From Streptomyces sp. AP-93 (GTDB taxonomy: Bacteria > Actinomycetota > Actinomycetes > Streptomycetales > Streptomycetaceae): a stretch of DNA of 64,000 nt. A program made the position numbers and the translations under genes. The notes beneath the pieces were generated by a model. It ran no database searches. It saw only the letters and a list, made by a program, of their open reading frames with translations, and was not told where the DNA came from. Shown one piece after another: positions 26,111 through 35,209 of this stretch. Position 1 is the first letter of the stretch. Each line of letters opens with the position of its first letter. Location: the NCBI RefSeq assembly GCF_022808175.1, contig NZ_JALGBX010000003.1:62001-126000 (forward strand), read 5' to 3'.

Positions 26111-27157
26111 AGCTCGTGCATGGTTGGCGATGACGCGTCGAAGGTGCAGGTCTCGGCCCGGTGGTCACTGTGGCTGACGGGCCCCGCGGGTGGCGGTCTG
26201 CTGGTGTGAGAGCAGTCCGGCGATGGCTTGGATCGTGTCGCTCATGTGCTCGCGGCGGCCGTGGTGGCGGGCCAGGGCTCGCCAGTTCTTGAGGTGTGCG
26301 ATGCCGTGCTCGACCCGGATCCGGCGTGAGGAGTGCGCCTTGCGCTGACGCTCGTAGATCTCCTCGTACCACTCCGGCGGGTTCTTCTTGAACTTGCGGT
26401 GCGGTGGTGTCACCACGCGGCCGCCGGTCTGGGCGCCCAGGCCCTGGTAGCCGGCGTCGGCGAGGATCTCCACGGCCACTGGGCTGCCCGTCAGGTGCTT
26501 GACCAGGCCTAACTGCCGCGCGTGGGTGATGTCGGCACAGCTTGCCGGCTGGGCTGGGCTAAAGAACAGGAGCCTGCCGTCGGCGTCGGTGAGGACCATG
26601 GCCTTGACGGCGTTCTGCTTATTCTTGCCGGAGATGAACTTCTCCCGGTCCTTGCGGCCGACGGCGGGCCTGCGGACCCGGATCTCGGTGCCGTCGATGA
26701 TCCCGGTCTGCCCGCCGGCACCGAGGTGGTCGATGACCTCGGCGAGGGTGCGGAGTCTGATGCCGGCCGCGATGGTGCAGCCCCGGGCTGCGAGCAGGGG
26801 CCGCACCTCGCCGATCGCCCGGCTGATCGTGGAGCGGTCCACACCGAACCAGCAGGCCGGCACGTCGTGAGTGGCACCGTGGCGAAGGTGAACGAGCGTG
26901 GCCAGGAGCCGGTCGATGAAGACCAGCCGGTGTTTTGCACCAGCACCGACGGCCCGCTTCCGCGGCCTGGACTCCAGTCCTGTCTGATGCCGTTCGTGCC
27001 ATAACGGGCCTACCTCGGCGACGAGTTCGGCGATCACATCGGCCGAGAGCCCTGTGATCATCCGGTCGCTGATGATCGCTGCACGAGACCCGTTCCCCAC
27101 CACACGAACGTGATCAGGGATCACGATCCAGCGTCGCACCGCCACCATGCACGAGCT
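26111..27157. mobile_element. complete IS element with HTH/DDE_4 transposase
   Basis: The ends are imperfect inverted repeats: AGCTCGTGCATGGTTGGCG on the left and, read inward from the right, AGCTCGTGCATGGTGGCGG. The 1.05-kb length and a single intact transposase gene fit an IS5-superfamily element. The right end touches the 5' end of the following lipoprotein gene. Confidence 0.65.
26165..27148 (-). CDS. IS5-superfamily transposase (DDE_Tnp_4 type)
   Basis: About 327 residues with an N-terminal HTH_Tnp_4-like region (LLATLVHLRHGATHDVPACWFGVDRSTISRAIGEVRP) and a DDE domain: IIDGTEIRVRRP, ILADAGYQGLG and EHGIAHLKNWRAL supply Asp, Asp and Glu. The exact start is uncertain: ATG 27148 lies inside the terminal repeat, and GTG 27103 is another option. 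The reading frame is intact, so the element may be active. Confidence 0.8.
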   Translation of the reverse strand: MVAVRRWIVIPDHVRVVGNGSRAAIISDRMITGLSADVIAELVAEVGPLWHERHQTGLESRPRKRAVGAGAKHRLVFIDRLLATLVHLRHGATHDVPACWFGVDRSTISRAIGEVRPLLAARGCTIAAGIRLRTLAEVIDHLGAGGQTGIIDGTEIRVRRPAVGRKDREKFISGKNKQNAVKAMVLTDADGRLLFFSPAQPASCADITHARQLGLVKHLTGSPVAVEILADAGYQGLGAQTGGRVVTPPHRKFKKNPPEWYEEIYERQRKAHSSRRIRVEHGIAHLKNWRALARHHGRREHMSDTIQAIAGLLSHQQTATRGARQPQ

Positions 27158-27159
27158 CG

Positions 27160-27999
27160 TTGGGATGCATGTCTTGGGATGCTCCAGCGGCCTCATCGGC
27201 CGGGCGCTACGCTCCGCCGGAATCCGGCAAAGCGTCAGAGGAGCTTCGTGCCCAACCTGCCCCCCCCTACGGCCACTCCATACCGAACCAGCCCCCGCCG
27301 CCGGGCCGGTTCGGTTCCCCGCAGAGAACCGTCCTGGGGTGCGGCGGGATGGCGACGGTCTTCCTCCTGCTGCTCCTGATCGTCGCGGCGTGCTCCGAAA
27401 CTACGCCGACGAAGCCCGTACCGGGGCCCACCGTGACCGTCACGGTCACGGCCTCCCCCAGCCCCACGCCTTCGGCCCGGCTCATGCCCCAGATCGTGGG
27501 GTCCACGCACGCCGACGCGGCGAGGCAGATCGAAGCCCTCGGTGGAGGCGCTCTCCAGGGCAGGACCGTCTATGCGGACGTCACCCTCCCGGCCGATCCC
27601 GGTGCCTGGCTGGTGTGCATCCAAGGGCCGGCCGCGGGAGAGCTGATCACGATCGGCGGGCAGCGCGTGGCCCTGGCCGCGCCGAATGCGAAATGCCCGG
27701 ACAGGGAAGGGACTCGGCTCCACCCGGAGCCCCGGCGGACGCCCACTCCACCCCCGGCGCCCACGCCGCCGAAGGACGACGGCAAGGGGTCGGTCTCCGG
27801 GGGCAGTAGCAGCGGCGGCTCCTCCTCCGGAGGCGGCAGCACGAGTGGGGGCGGCACGAGCGGCGGCGGAGGAACGACCAGCGTCCAGTTCGGCCGGTTC
27901 TGCTCCCCCGTCGGAGCCATCGCGACGACGGCGGACGGACGCCCGGCGAAGTGCTTCATGGGCAAGGACGGCCGTGCGCGCTGGGGTTACCGGAGTTAG
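27160..27999 (+). CDS. PASTA-like membrane-anchored/lipoprotein
   Basis: 279 residues as read: a Pro-rich cytoplasmic-type N-terminus, one hydrophobic segment ending in a lipobox-like VAAC (TVLGCGGMATVFLLLLLIVAAC), a Pro/Thr linker, a PASTA-like domain (MPQIVGSTHADAARQIEALGG), a Gly/Ser-rich spacer and a Cys-containing C-terminus (FCSPVGAIATTADGRPAKCFMGKDGRARWGYRS). The best ribosome site (GAGGAG) serves GTG 27248, which is out of frame by one base because of a run of eight C; nine C would join it. This may be a slippage or sequencing error. Cell-wall binding is inferred. Confidence 0.6.
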   Translation: MGCMSWDAPAASSAGRYAPPESGKASEELRAQPAPPYGHSIPNQPPPPGRFGSPQRTVLGCGGMATVFLLLLLIVAACSETTPTKPVPGPTVTVTVTASPSPTPSARLMPQIVGSTHADAARQIEALGGGALQGRTVYADVTLPADPGAWLVCIQGPAAGELITIGGQRVALAAPNAKCPDREGTRLHPEPRRTPTPPPAPTPPKDDGKGSVSGGSSSGGSSSGGGSTSGGGTSGGGGTTSVQFGRFCSPVGAIATTADGRPAKCFMGKDGRARWGYRS

Positions 28000-28152
28000 C
28001 CGGGTGCGGCCCGCGGAGCGAGATGGGCCGGTTCTCGGCGTGACCGAGATCGGGTCCCAGGGCGTCCCCGTCTTCCAGGACTACGCCGCATGCAACATGG
28101 CCCCGATCAGCCAGGAAGGCTGACCCGGCCGCCTTCGCAGTCGTCGTGCAGT

Positions 28153-28188
28153 GCAGAGCCTCCGCTTGGAACGTGGCGGAGGCTCTGC
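28153..28188. terminator. bidirectional terminator
   Basis: A 13-bp perfect stem (GCAGAGCCTCCGC/GCGGAGGCTCTGC) with a 10-nt loop sits between two convergent genes. Confidence 0.8.
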
Positions 28189-28199
28189 GGTGATGCCGG

Positions 28200-28841
28200 T
28201 CAGGACCAATTGGTGCGCCAGGGCTCGTAGTGCGGGTTGTCCTCGCAGCGGTCCATGATCTCGATCTTCTTCACCGTGTCCACCGGGCAGACGGCCACGA
28301 TGAACGAGCGTGCGATGCCGCCCGGGAAGGCCACCTCCACCTGGGAGGCGTACTTGTGGGTGTCGCCGATGGTCTGGTTGACGTCCACCCCGCCCGGGGC
28401 GTCGATGTAGTAGTTCCAGCCACTCTTCCAGGACTTGTACAGGTCGTGGTTGTACGTGGTGGAGACGTACGGGGAGGGCTGGTTGACCAGGACGTAACTC
28501 TCGATGTCGTACTGGCCGTTCAGGGTGTCCCTGGGCAGGAAGCCCTCCTCGAAGACCACCGACGGCGGGCGGCCGTCCGAGCGGTAGAGCTGCTTGCAGT
28601 TGATCCGCCAGGACGGGGAGGGGGTGATGCGCTCCACCTCCACGCGTTCGTCGGCGGCTGCGAAGAGGTGGTTCTGGACTCGGGGGCAGGAGTTCGCGGG
28701 AGCGGCCGCGGCCGCGGCCGCGTGGAGCGATCCGGGGGCGGAGGCGGGGGTCGACGCGGAGGCGGAGGCCGGGGGGAGCAGGGCTGCGGCGAGGACGGTC
28801 GCGAGCACGGCGGCGCGACGGCGTAGGGCAGAGATGATCAC
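28200..28841 (-). CDS. secreted mono-ADP-ribosyltransferase (Scabin/ScARP, pierisin family)
   Basis: 213 residues with a Sec signal peptide (RRRAAVLATVLAAALLPPASASA). The catalytic pattern of the pierisin-like family is visible: Arg in QLYRSDGRPPSVVFEEGF, the STT motif in YVSTTYN, and Q-x-E in SQVEVAFPGGI, next to the conserved NYYIDAPGGVDVNQTIGD. Scabin and ScARP modify guanine bases of DNA and nucleosides. GTG 28841 (VIISALRRR) with GAGG upstream is the likely start. Cys residues at both ends suggest disulphides. Target and immunity are not known; no obvious immunity gene is adjacent. Confidence 0.8.
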   Translation of the reverse strand: MIISALRRRAAVLATVLAAALLPPASASASTPASAPGSLHAAAAAAAPANSCPRVQNHLFAAADERVEVERITPSPSWRINCKQLYRSDGRPPSVVFEEGFLPRDTLNGQYDIESYVLVNQPSPYVSTTYNHDLYKSWKSGWNYYIDAPGGVDVNQTIGDTHKYASQVEVAFPGGIARSFIVAVCPVDTVKKIEIMDRCEDNPHYEPWRTNWS

Positions 28842-29095
28842 GCGCCTAGCCTCGCGCCCGCGCAGCGCCCGCACGGGCATCCTCACTCGATGGTGAGCGT
28901 GTCGGAGATCGCGCCGACTGCCTTGATAGTGGGGAGAGTTGAGGCGTAACGATCCTTCGGCGGCGCCCGTCCCGCGCACCCTCGATCCACTGCGGGGCCT
29001 GCCCGGGACCGGAACCCCGGGAACCGGTTCCCTGTTCGGCATACGCACGCGGGGATGATCACCGTATTCTGCGGCGGTTCGCCTCAACAACGACC

Positions 29096-29740
29096 ATGGG
29101 GGGGCCCATGGGGGGACATGTGTTCCAGCGAAGCACGCACCACAGACGCAGGGGTGTCGCCATGACAGCGATGACGGGCGCGGTCGTCCTGTCCCTCGCC
29201 GGCTGCGGGGGCACGGCCACGACGAGTTCCGACAAGCCCGGCTCGACGCCCGTGATGCCCGCGCTCGTCGGCAAACCGGCCTTCGAGGCCGAGAACCTCG
29301 TCAACAAGCTGTTGACCAAGCCGGTCGAGGTCCGCAGCGCCTACTCCGACGTCGAGCTGCCCACCGTCCACTTGGTGTGGCGGGTCTGCTTCCAGACCCC
29401 GGCGGCCGGGGCCCCGCTGCCGTCCGGCAGCGCCGCCGAGATCTCGCTCACCGACACGGTCACCCCGTGCCCGGAGAAGGCCGGAGCCGCCCTGAAGCGG
29501 CCCGCCAGCACCCCGGCGCCGCCCCAGACCCCGGGCTCCGGCAAGACGCCGGCCCCCGCCGCGACGGGCAAGGCGAAGCCGCCGGCGTCCTCCCCGACCC
29601 CGGCCCCCGCGCCCAAGGACACCTACTACAAGAACTGCGCCGAGGCCAAGGCCGCCGGCGCCGCCCCTATCCGGCGCGGCCAGCCCGGCTACGGCAAGCA
29701 CCTCGACAGGGACAACGACGGCATCGCCTGCGACAAGTAG
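29096..29740 (+). CDS. PASTA-like lipoprotein with excalibur domain
   Basis: 214 residues: signal with lipobox LAGC (VVLSLAGCGG), a PASTA-like region (MPALVGKPAFEAENLVNKLL), a Pro/Ala/Thr-rich linker and a C-terminal excalibur calcium-binding domain (YYKNCAEAKAAGAAPIRRGQPGYGKHLDRDNDGIACDK). The first part is similar in design to the protein at 27160, so the two probably share an origin. Start may be ATG 29096 or 29108; the G-rich stretch between them could be the ribosome site. Bases 28842-29095 hold only promoter sequence. Confidence 0.8.
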   Translation: MGGPMGGHVFQRSTHHRRRGVAMTAMTGAVVLSLAGCGGTATTSSDKPGSTPVMPALVGKPAFEAENLVNKLLTKPVEVRSAYSDVELPTVHLVWRVCFQTPAAGAPLPSGSAAEISLTDTVTPCPEKAGAALKRPASTPAPPQTPGSGKTPAPAATGKAKPPASSPTPAPAPKDTYYKNCAEAKAAGAAPIRRGQPGYGKHLDRDNDGIACDK

Positions 29741-29821
29741 GAGGAGGGGGGAGGGGCCGCCCCGCGCTGCGGCGATTTTCGGCCTTGCGCCCCGGCCGGC
29801 CCTCGCCTCCGGTGGGCGGCC

Positions 29822-29858
29822 GCCCTCAGAATCGGCCTGACGGCACAGTTCTGAGGGC
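29822..29858 (+). promoter_or_regulatory. inverted repeat before the P450 start
   Basis: GCCCTCAGAA and TTCTGAGGGC, 10-bp perfect arms 17 bases apart. The right arm ends at the GGAG ribosome site, seven bases from the start codon. It could be an operator or a translation-blocking hairpin. Confidence 0.45.
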
Positions 29859-29864
29859 GGAGCC

Positions 29865-31253
29865 ATGGCAACAGCGCAAGCACCACGGGCAGGCAGCAGC
29901 GACCGTACGGGGATACCCCGGCTGGAGGGTGCCCCGCTGCTCGGGTCGCTCGCCGACCTGACGTCGGATGCCCTCGGTACGTACCGGCGGGCGCAGCACC
30001 TGCACGGTGACATCGTGCGGATCACGGCCGGCCCGCCGGGCCTGCGCACCGAGCTGCACTGTGTGTTCTCGGCGGAGGGAGCGCAGCAGGTCCTGGCCTC
30101 GCAGGCGGCCAACTTCCGCAAGGACAACGCCCTGTACCAAGAGATCCGCGACGCCCTCGGCAACGGTCTGCTCACCAGCCAGGACGAGGATTACCTGCGC
30201 CAGCGACGGCTGGTGCAGCCGCTGTTCACCAAGCGCCGGGTGGACGGGTACGCGGACGCCGTCGCGACCGAGACCGCTTCCACCCTCGCCTCCTGGGAGG
30301 CGGCGCCGGACGGGGTCGTCGACGTCTCCGACGAGATGATGGCCCTGGCGCTGCGCGCCGTCGCCCGGATCCTCTTCGGCACCGACGTGGACGCCACCGC
30401 CGATGTCGTGGACCGGTGCTTTCCGGTCATCACCGCCTATGTGATGCGCCGCGGCTACTCCCCCGTCAACGTGCCCCGCGACTGGCCCACTCCGGGCAAC
30501 AAGCGGGCGGCGGCCGCGATGGACGAGCTGTACGCGGTGTGCGACGGGATCATCGCCGAGCGCCGTCGGAGCACAGGCGCAGGCGAGGATCTGCTGTCGC
30601 TGCTCGCCGCCGCGAGCAGCGCGGACGACGGGGAGTTCGACGCCACCGAACTGCGCGAACAGGTCCTGGTCTTCCTGCTCGCCGGGCACGAGACGACCGC
30701 CACCTCGCTCGCGTTCTCGCTCCACCTGCTGGCCCGCCATCCCGGCTTCCAGGACCGGGCCCGCGCCGAGATCGCCGCGGTCCTGGGCGACCGTACGCCC
30801 GGGGCCGCCGATCTCGACCGGCTCCCGTACCTCACCCAGGTGCTCAAGGAGGCCATGCGGCTCTACCCGGCGGCCCCCGTCCTCGGCCGCCGCTCGGTCG
30901 CCGCGGCCGAGGTCGACGGGTACACCATCCCGGCCGGCGCCGATGTGATCGTGGCGCCCTGGGTGACCCACCGACACCCCGCCTACTGGCCGGACCCGGA
31001 GCGCTTCGATCCCGACCGGTTCACCCCGGAGGCGGAGGCGGGACGGCCGCGTTACGCCTGGCTGCCCTTCGGCGGCGGTCCGCGCGCCTGTATCGGACAG
31101 CACTTCTCCATGCTGGAGTCGGTGATCGCGCTGGCGATGCTGCTGCGGACCTACGAGTTCGAGGCCGTGGACACCGAGATTTCCGTGGCCGCCGGGATCA
31201 CCCTGCGCACCACCGGTCCCGCGCGCTGCCGGATCCGTCGCTTGGGGGCGTAG
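29865..31253 (+). CDS. cytochrome P450
   Basis: 462 residues with all P450 marks: I-helix AGHETTATS, K-helix ExxR (KEAMRLYP), PERF region (PDPERFDPDRF) and heme loop FGGGPRACIGQ with the Cys ligand at about residue 409. The long AGHETT/PFGGGPRxCIG form resembles the CYP102/CYP4-like fatty-acid group, but there is no fused reductase. Substrate unknown; redox partners not adjacent. Convergent with the MFS gene. Confidence 0.88.
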   Translation: MATAQAPRAGSSDRTGIPRLEGAPLLGSLADLTSDALGTYRRAQHLHGDIVRITAGPPGLRTELHCVFSAEGAQQVLASQAANFRKDNALYQEIRDALGNGLLTSQDEDYLRQRRLVQPLFTKRRVDGYADAVATETASTLASWEAAPDGVVDVSDEMMALALRAVARILFGTDVDATADVVDRCFPVITAYVMRRGYSPVNVPRDWPTPGNKRAAAAMDELYAVCDGIIAERRRSTGAGEDLLSLLAAASSADDGEFDATELREQVLVFLLAGHETTATSLAFSLHLLARHPGFQDRARAEIAAVLGDRTPGAADLDRLPYLTQVLKEAMRLYPAAPVLGRRSVAAAEVDGYTIPAGADVIVAPWVTHRHPAYWPDPERFDPDRFTPEAEAGRPRYAWLPFGGGPRACIGQHFSMLESVIALAMLLRTYEFEAVDTEISVAAGITLRTTGPARCRIRRLGA

Positions 31254-31312
31254 GCCGCCGCCCGCGGGGGCGGGGGCGCGACCCGAGCCTCACCGGCGGA
31301 CGCGCAGTGGCC

Positions 31313-32893
31313 TCACGGCTCCTTCACCCCCGCCGCCCCTGCCGCCTCCGTCGGTTTGTGGTTGCCCTGGAGGCGGGCGATGTCCGAGGGCCGTACCTGG
31401 ATGACGACCAGCGCGATCAGCGCTCCGACCAGGGTGAACACGGCCGCCACCACGAAAGCCGCGCTGATGCCCGAGGTGAGCACCTGGTCGCTCCACGGCT
31501 TGGGGAACTGCCGGGTGCGCGCGAAGAACGCCTTCTCTTCGGGGGTAGCCGTACGCATGAAGCCCGCCACCTGGTCCTTGGCCTCGTTGCGGCTGGCCGT
31601 GCCGAAGACGGTCACCAGGATGGAGAGGCCGAGCGAACCACCCACCTGCTGCATGGAGTTGAGCAGCCCGGAGGCCGCGCCCGACTCCCGGTCCGGGACG
31701 TTGGACAGGGCCATCAGAGTCAGCGAGACGAACTGCAGGCCCATGCCGAGACCGAAGAGCAGGAGCGGGCCGAGGATGCTGCCCAGGTACGTCGAGTGGA
31801 TGTCGGTCTGCGTCAGCCAGGCGAGGCCCGCCGCCGAGCAGAGCGCTCCGGCGACCATGAAGGGTTTGGGCCCGAACTTCGGCAGGAGTTGTGAGGTGAT
31901 TCCGGCGCCCACCGCGACCACGGCACTCACCGGGAGGAAGGCGAGGCCGGCGCGCAACGGGCTGAAGCCCAGCACGATCTGCACGAAGAGCGTGAGGAAG
32001 AAGAACATGCCGAAGATCGCGCAGGCCAGCATGAGCATGATCCCGTAGGTCCCGGCCCGGTTGCGGTCGGCGAACATGTGCAGCGGGGTGATCGGCTGCG
32101 GCGAGCGCCTCTCGTTGAGGGTGAACAGGGTCAGCAGGACCACGGCGGCGCCGAAGGAACCGAGCGTCCAGCCGTCGCGCCAGCCGTCCTGCGAGGCACG
32201 GATGAAGCCGTAGACGAGCGCGACCATGCCGGTGGTGGACAGCAGTGCGCCGGCGAGGTCGAAGTGTCCGGGGTGGCGTTCGGACTCGCGGATCACCTTC
32301 CGGGCGAGCACGGCGATGACCACCGCGATCGGGACGTTGACGAAGAGCACCCAGCGCCAGTTGAGCCATTCGACGAGCATGCCGCCCGCGAGCAGGCCGA
32401 TCGCGCCGCCGCCGGCCGAGACTCCGGCGAACACGCCGAAGGCGCGGTTGCGGGCGGGCCCTTCGCGGAAGGTGGTGGTGATCAGGGCGAGGGAGGTCGG
32501 GGAAGCGATGGCTCCGCCGACGCCCTGGAGGGCGCGGGCTGCCATCAACTGGCCCGCGTTCTGCGCGAATCCGCCCAGGAGGGAGGCCAGCCCGAAGAGC
32601 AGGACGCCGAAGATGAAGACACGTTTGCGGCCGAGGATGTCGCCGGCGCGGCCGCCGAGGAGCAGCAGGCCACCGAAGGCCAGGGTGTAGGCGTTGACGA
32701 CCCAGGAGAGGCTCTCGGTGGAGAAGTCGAGGGCGGTCTGGATGTGCGGCAGCGCGATGTTCACGATGGTGATGTCGAGAACGACCATGAGCTGGCACGA
32801 GGCGATGACGAAGAGTGCGAGCCCGTTCCCGCTTCCGCGGACCTTGCCGTCGGTCCCGTTTCTGGTCGGCGATGCGTTCCCGTCCACCCTCAC
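31313..32893 (-). CDS. DHA2-family MFS drug efflux transporter
   Basis: 526 residues with 14 membrane segments. Motif A-like GGRAGDILGRKRVF and motif C region (LDITIVNIALPHIQ at the first helix, typical of DHA2) are present. It exports drugs or hydrophobic compounds using the proton gradient. It is divergent from the prolyl peptidase gene, and the regulon motif at 32941 lies between the two starts, so it might share control. GTG 32893 is used as start. Confidence 0.85.
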   Translation of the reverse strand: MRVDGNASPTRNGTDGKVRGSGNGLALFVIASCQLMVVLDITIVNIALPHIQTALDFSTESLSWVVNAYTLAFGGLLLLGGRAGDILGRKRVFIFGVLLFGLASLLGGFAQNAGQLMAARALQGVGGAIASPTSLALITTTFREGPARNRAFGVFAGVSAGGGAIGLLAGGMLVEWLNWRWVLFVNVPIAVVIAVLARKVIRESERHPGHFDLAGALLSTTGMVALVYGFIRASQDGWRDGWTLGSFGAAVVLLTLFTLNERRSPQPITPLHMFADRNRAGTYGIMLMLACAIFGMFFFLTLFVQIVLGFSPLRAGLAFLPVSAVVAVGAGITSQLLPKFGPKPFMVAGALCSAAGLAWLTQTDIHSTYLGSILGPLLLFGLGMGLQFVSLTLMALSNVPDRESGAASGLLNSMQQVGGSLGLSILVTVFGTASRNEAKDQVAGFMRTATPEEKAFFARTRQFPKPWSDQVLTSGISAAFVVAAVFTLVGALIALVVIQVRPSDIARLQGNHKPTEAAGAAGVKEP

Positions 32894-32940
32894 GACGCTA
32901 AGCCCGCGTCCACGAGGTCACCACTCGAACGGGCTAGGCT

Positions 32941-32957
32941 ATGTGACATTTTACATG
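32941..32957 (+). promoter_or_regulatory. regulon motif site A
   Basis: ATGTGACATTTTACATG, one of six copies of a 17-bp motif (see 41026, 41935, 45924, 49470, 52089). It lies 15 bases before the prolyl peptidase start, within a larger palindrome TGACAT-TTTAC-ATGTCA. Confidence 0.65.
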
Positions 32958-32971
32958 TCAAACTACGGCTC

Positions 32972-35080
32972 ATGGATGACTTCCTCAGGCTCTCCGCGAG
33001 CACGGCCCGATTCACCTACGGCGCCCCGCGCGCCTTCGCATTCGGGGACGATGGCCGGCTGCTCTGGTTCCTCCGCTCGACCGGCCCCACCGATCCCTTC
33101 GACAGCCTCTGGGCCCTCGACACCGCCACCGCCACCGAGACCCGGCTTGCCGACCCGCGCGAGCTGTGCACCGAGCCCGGCGACCTCCCCGTCGTCGAAC
33201 GCCGGCTGCGCGAACGCTCGCGGCTCGTCGCCGCCGGGATCGGCTCCTACGCGCTCTCCGCCGACGGACTCACCGCCGTCTTCGCGCTCCACGGGCGCCT
33301 GTACGAGGTCACCCGCCCGGCGGAATCCGGAGCGCCCGCGCAGCCCAAGGAGCTCCCCACCGCAGGGCCCGTCTTCGACCCGCGCCCGAACCCCGACGCC
33401 TCGCGCATCGCCTACGTCACCGACGACGCCCTGCACACCATCCCCGGCGGCCGCGTCAGCCCCGACGACGGAGCCCGCTGGGGCGTCGCGGAGTTCGCCG
33501 CCGCCGAGGAACTCGACCGGCACCGGGGGCACTGGTGGTCCCCCGACGGGGAGCGCCTGCTCGCCGCCCGCGTCGACGAATCCGCCCTCCAGCGGCGCTG
33601 GTTCGCCGACCCCGCGCATCCGGAGCTCCCGGCTGAGGACTTCGCGTACCCCGAGGCGGGCGGCCCCAACGCCGACGTGCAGCTCTGGGTGCTCGGACCG
33701 GGCCGGGGCGCCGCCGTGCGGCTCGACTGGGACACCGAGACCTACCCGTACGTCTCCGACGCGCAGTGGCCCCCGGGTGACACCGCGCCCGCCGAGATCC
33801 TGCTCACCGTGCAGGACCGGCTCCAGCAGAACGTGCTGCTGCTCTGCGCCGACCCGGACACCGGGCGCACCCGGGAGCTGTCGCGCACCACGCATCCCCA
33901 GTGGGTCGACCCCATGCTCCCCGGCACCCCGGCGCGCCTGGCCGACGGCAGGATGCTCACCTCGGCCGACACCCCCGGCGGGGCGGCCCGCGCGCTCGCT
34001 CTGGACGGGGTGCTCCTCACCGGGGACGGGCTCCAGGTCCGCAAGGTGGCCGCCGCCCACGGGACCCGGCTGCTGATCGAGGCCGGGCAGCGCGACCCCG
34101 CCGAGCAGCAGGTGCTCCTGCTGGACCCGGACACGGGCGACCTGACCCCGCTCGCGGACGGGCCCGGGGTGCACTCCGTCCTGGCTGCCTCCGCCGGGGC
34201 GCTGCTGCTGAGCTCCGCCGACGCCGACGGGATCCGGCGCGTCCTGCGGACCGCCGACGGGCGGGCCACCGACCCGAAGTCCAGCGTTCCCGGCGACCTG
34301 TCGCAGCCGCTGCCGTACCGGGTGGTCCCGGTACTGGAGCGGGTCACCGAGCACGGGGTGCCCACCGCTCTGGTGCTGCCGCGCGGGCACGTCCCCGGCA
34401 CCCGGCTGCCCGTCCTGATGGACAGCTACGGCGGCCCCGGCATGCAGGACGTCAGCGCCGAGCCGCGCCGCTGGCAGCACCGGCAGTGGTGGGCCGACCA
34501 GGGCTTCGCCGTGGTCACCGTCGACAACCGCGGCACCGCGTACGTCTCGCCGCAGCACACACACGCCATGTACCGGGGCTTCTCCGAGGTCACCCTCGAG
34601 GACCAGGTCGCCGCCCTGCAGGCGCTCGGGGCGCGCCACGGCGATCTCGACCTGACCCGGGTGGCCGTCCGCGGCTGGTCGTACGGCGGGTACCTCTCCG
34701 CGCTCGCGGTGCTGCGCCGCCCGGACGTCTTCCACGCGGCGGCGGCCGGGGCCGCGCCGACCGACTTCCGGCAGTACGACACGGCGTACACCGAGCGGTA
34801 CCTGGGCCTGCCCCAGGAGCACCCGGAGGTCTACGAGCGGGACAGCCTGCTCTCCGACGCGGCGGGGCTGCGCCGGCCGCTGCTGCTCGTCACGGGGCTG
34901 GCCGACGACAACGTCCACCCCTCGCACACCCTGCGGCTCTCCCAGGCCCTGACCGACGCGGGCCGCCCGCACCAGCTCATCGCGCTGCCGGGCGTCACCC
35001 ACATGACCCCGGGCGGGGCGCGGGAGAAGATCATGGCGCTGGAGCTGGAATTCTTCCGCAAGGAGCTGGGCCTGGCCTGA
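32972..35080 (+). CDS. dipeptidyl peptidase IV-like prolyl oligopeptidase (S9)
   Basis: 702 residues, no signal peptide, so cytosolic. N-terminal beta-propeller domain, then an alpha/beta hydrolase with Ser about 570 in GWSYGG, Asp in GLADDNV (about 645) and His about 677 in GVTHMT. S9B peptidases release dipeptides with Pro at the second position, which suits collagen peptides (Gly-Pro-Hyp). Carries regulon motif A in its promoter, linking it to the transport operon that ends convergently with it. Confidence 0.88.
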   Translation: MDDFLRLSASTARFTYGAPRAFAFGDDGRLLWFLRSTGPTDPFDSLWALDTATATETRLADPRELCTEPGDLPVVERRLRERSRLVAAGIGSYALSADGLTAVFALHGRLYEVTRPAESGAPAQPKELPTAGPVFDPRPNPDASRIAYVTDDALHTIPGGRVSPDDGARWGVAEFAAAEELDRHRGHWWSPDGERLLAARVDESALQRRWFADPAHPELPAEDFAYPEAGGPNADVQLWVLGPGRGAAVRLDWDTETYPYVSDAQWPPGDTAPAEILLTVQDRLQQNVLLLCADPDTGRTRELSRTTHPQWVDPMLPGTPARLADGRMLTSADTPGGAARALALDGVLLTGDGLQVRKVAAAHGTRLLIEAGQRDPAEQQVLLLDPDTGDLTPLADGPGVHSVLAASAGALLLSSADADGIRRVLRTADGRATDPKSSVPGDLSQPLPYRVVPVLERVTEHGVPTALVLPRGHVPGTRLPVLMDSYGGPGMQDVSAEPRRWQHRQWWADQGFAVVTVDNRGTAYVSPQHTHAMYRGFSEVTLEDQVAALQALGARHGDLDLTRVAVRGWSYGGYLSALAVLRRPDVFHAAAAGAAPTDFRQYDTAYTERYLGLPQEHPEVYERDSLLSDAAGLRRPLLLVTGLADDNVHPSHTLRLSQALTDAGRPHQLIALPGVTHMTPGGAREKIMALELEFFRKELGLA

Positions 35081-35085
35081 GGCGT

Positions 35086-35119
35086 GGCGGTGGCCCGGCC
35101 CCCAAGCCGGGCCACCGCC
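35086..35119. terminator. terminator after the S9 peptidase
   Basis: A 14-bp perfect stem (35086-35099 with 35106-35119) with a 6-nt loop, six bases after the peptidase stop. Confidence 0.8.
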
Positions 35120-35130
35120 ACCGGAACGAC

Positions 35131-35170
35131 GGGAGGGCCCCGGAGCGAGATCATCGCTCGGGGCCCTCCC
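35131..35170 (-). terminator. terminator of the peptide transporter operon
   Basis: GGGAGGGCCCC and GGGGCCCTCCC with an inner AGCGA/TCGCT stem form a long hairpin about 40 bases after the last ABC gene. Confidence 0.75.
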
Positions 35171-35209
35171 TGTGCCCGGGTTCCCCGCCGGTCCCCCGGG
35201 CGTCCGCGG

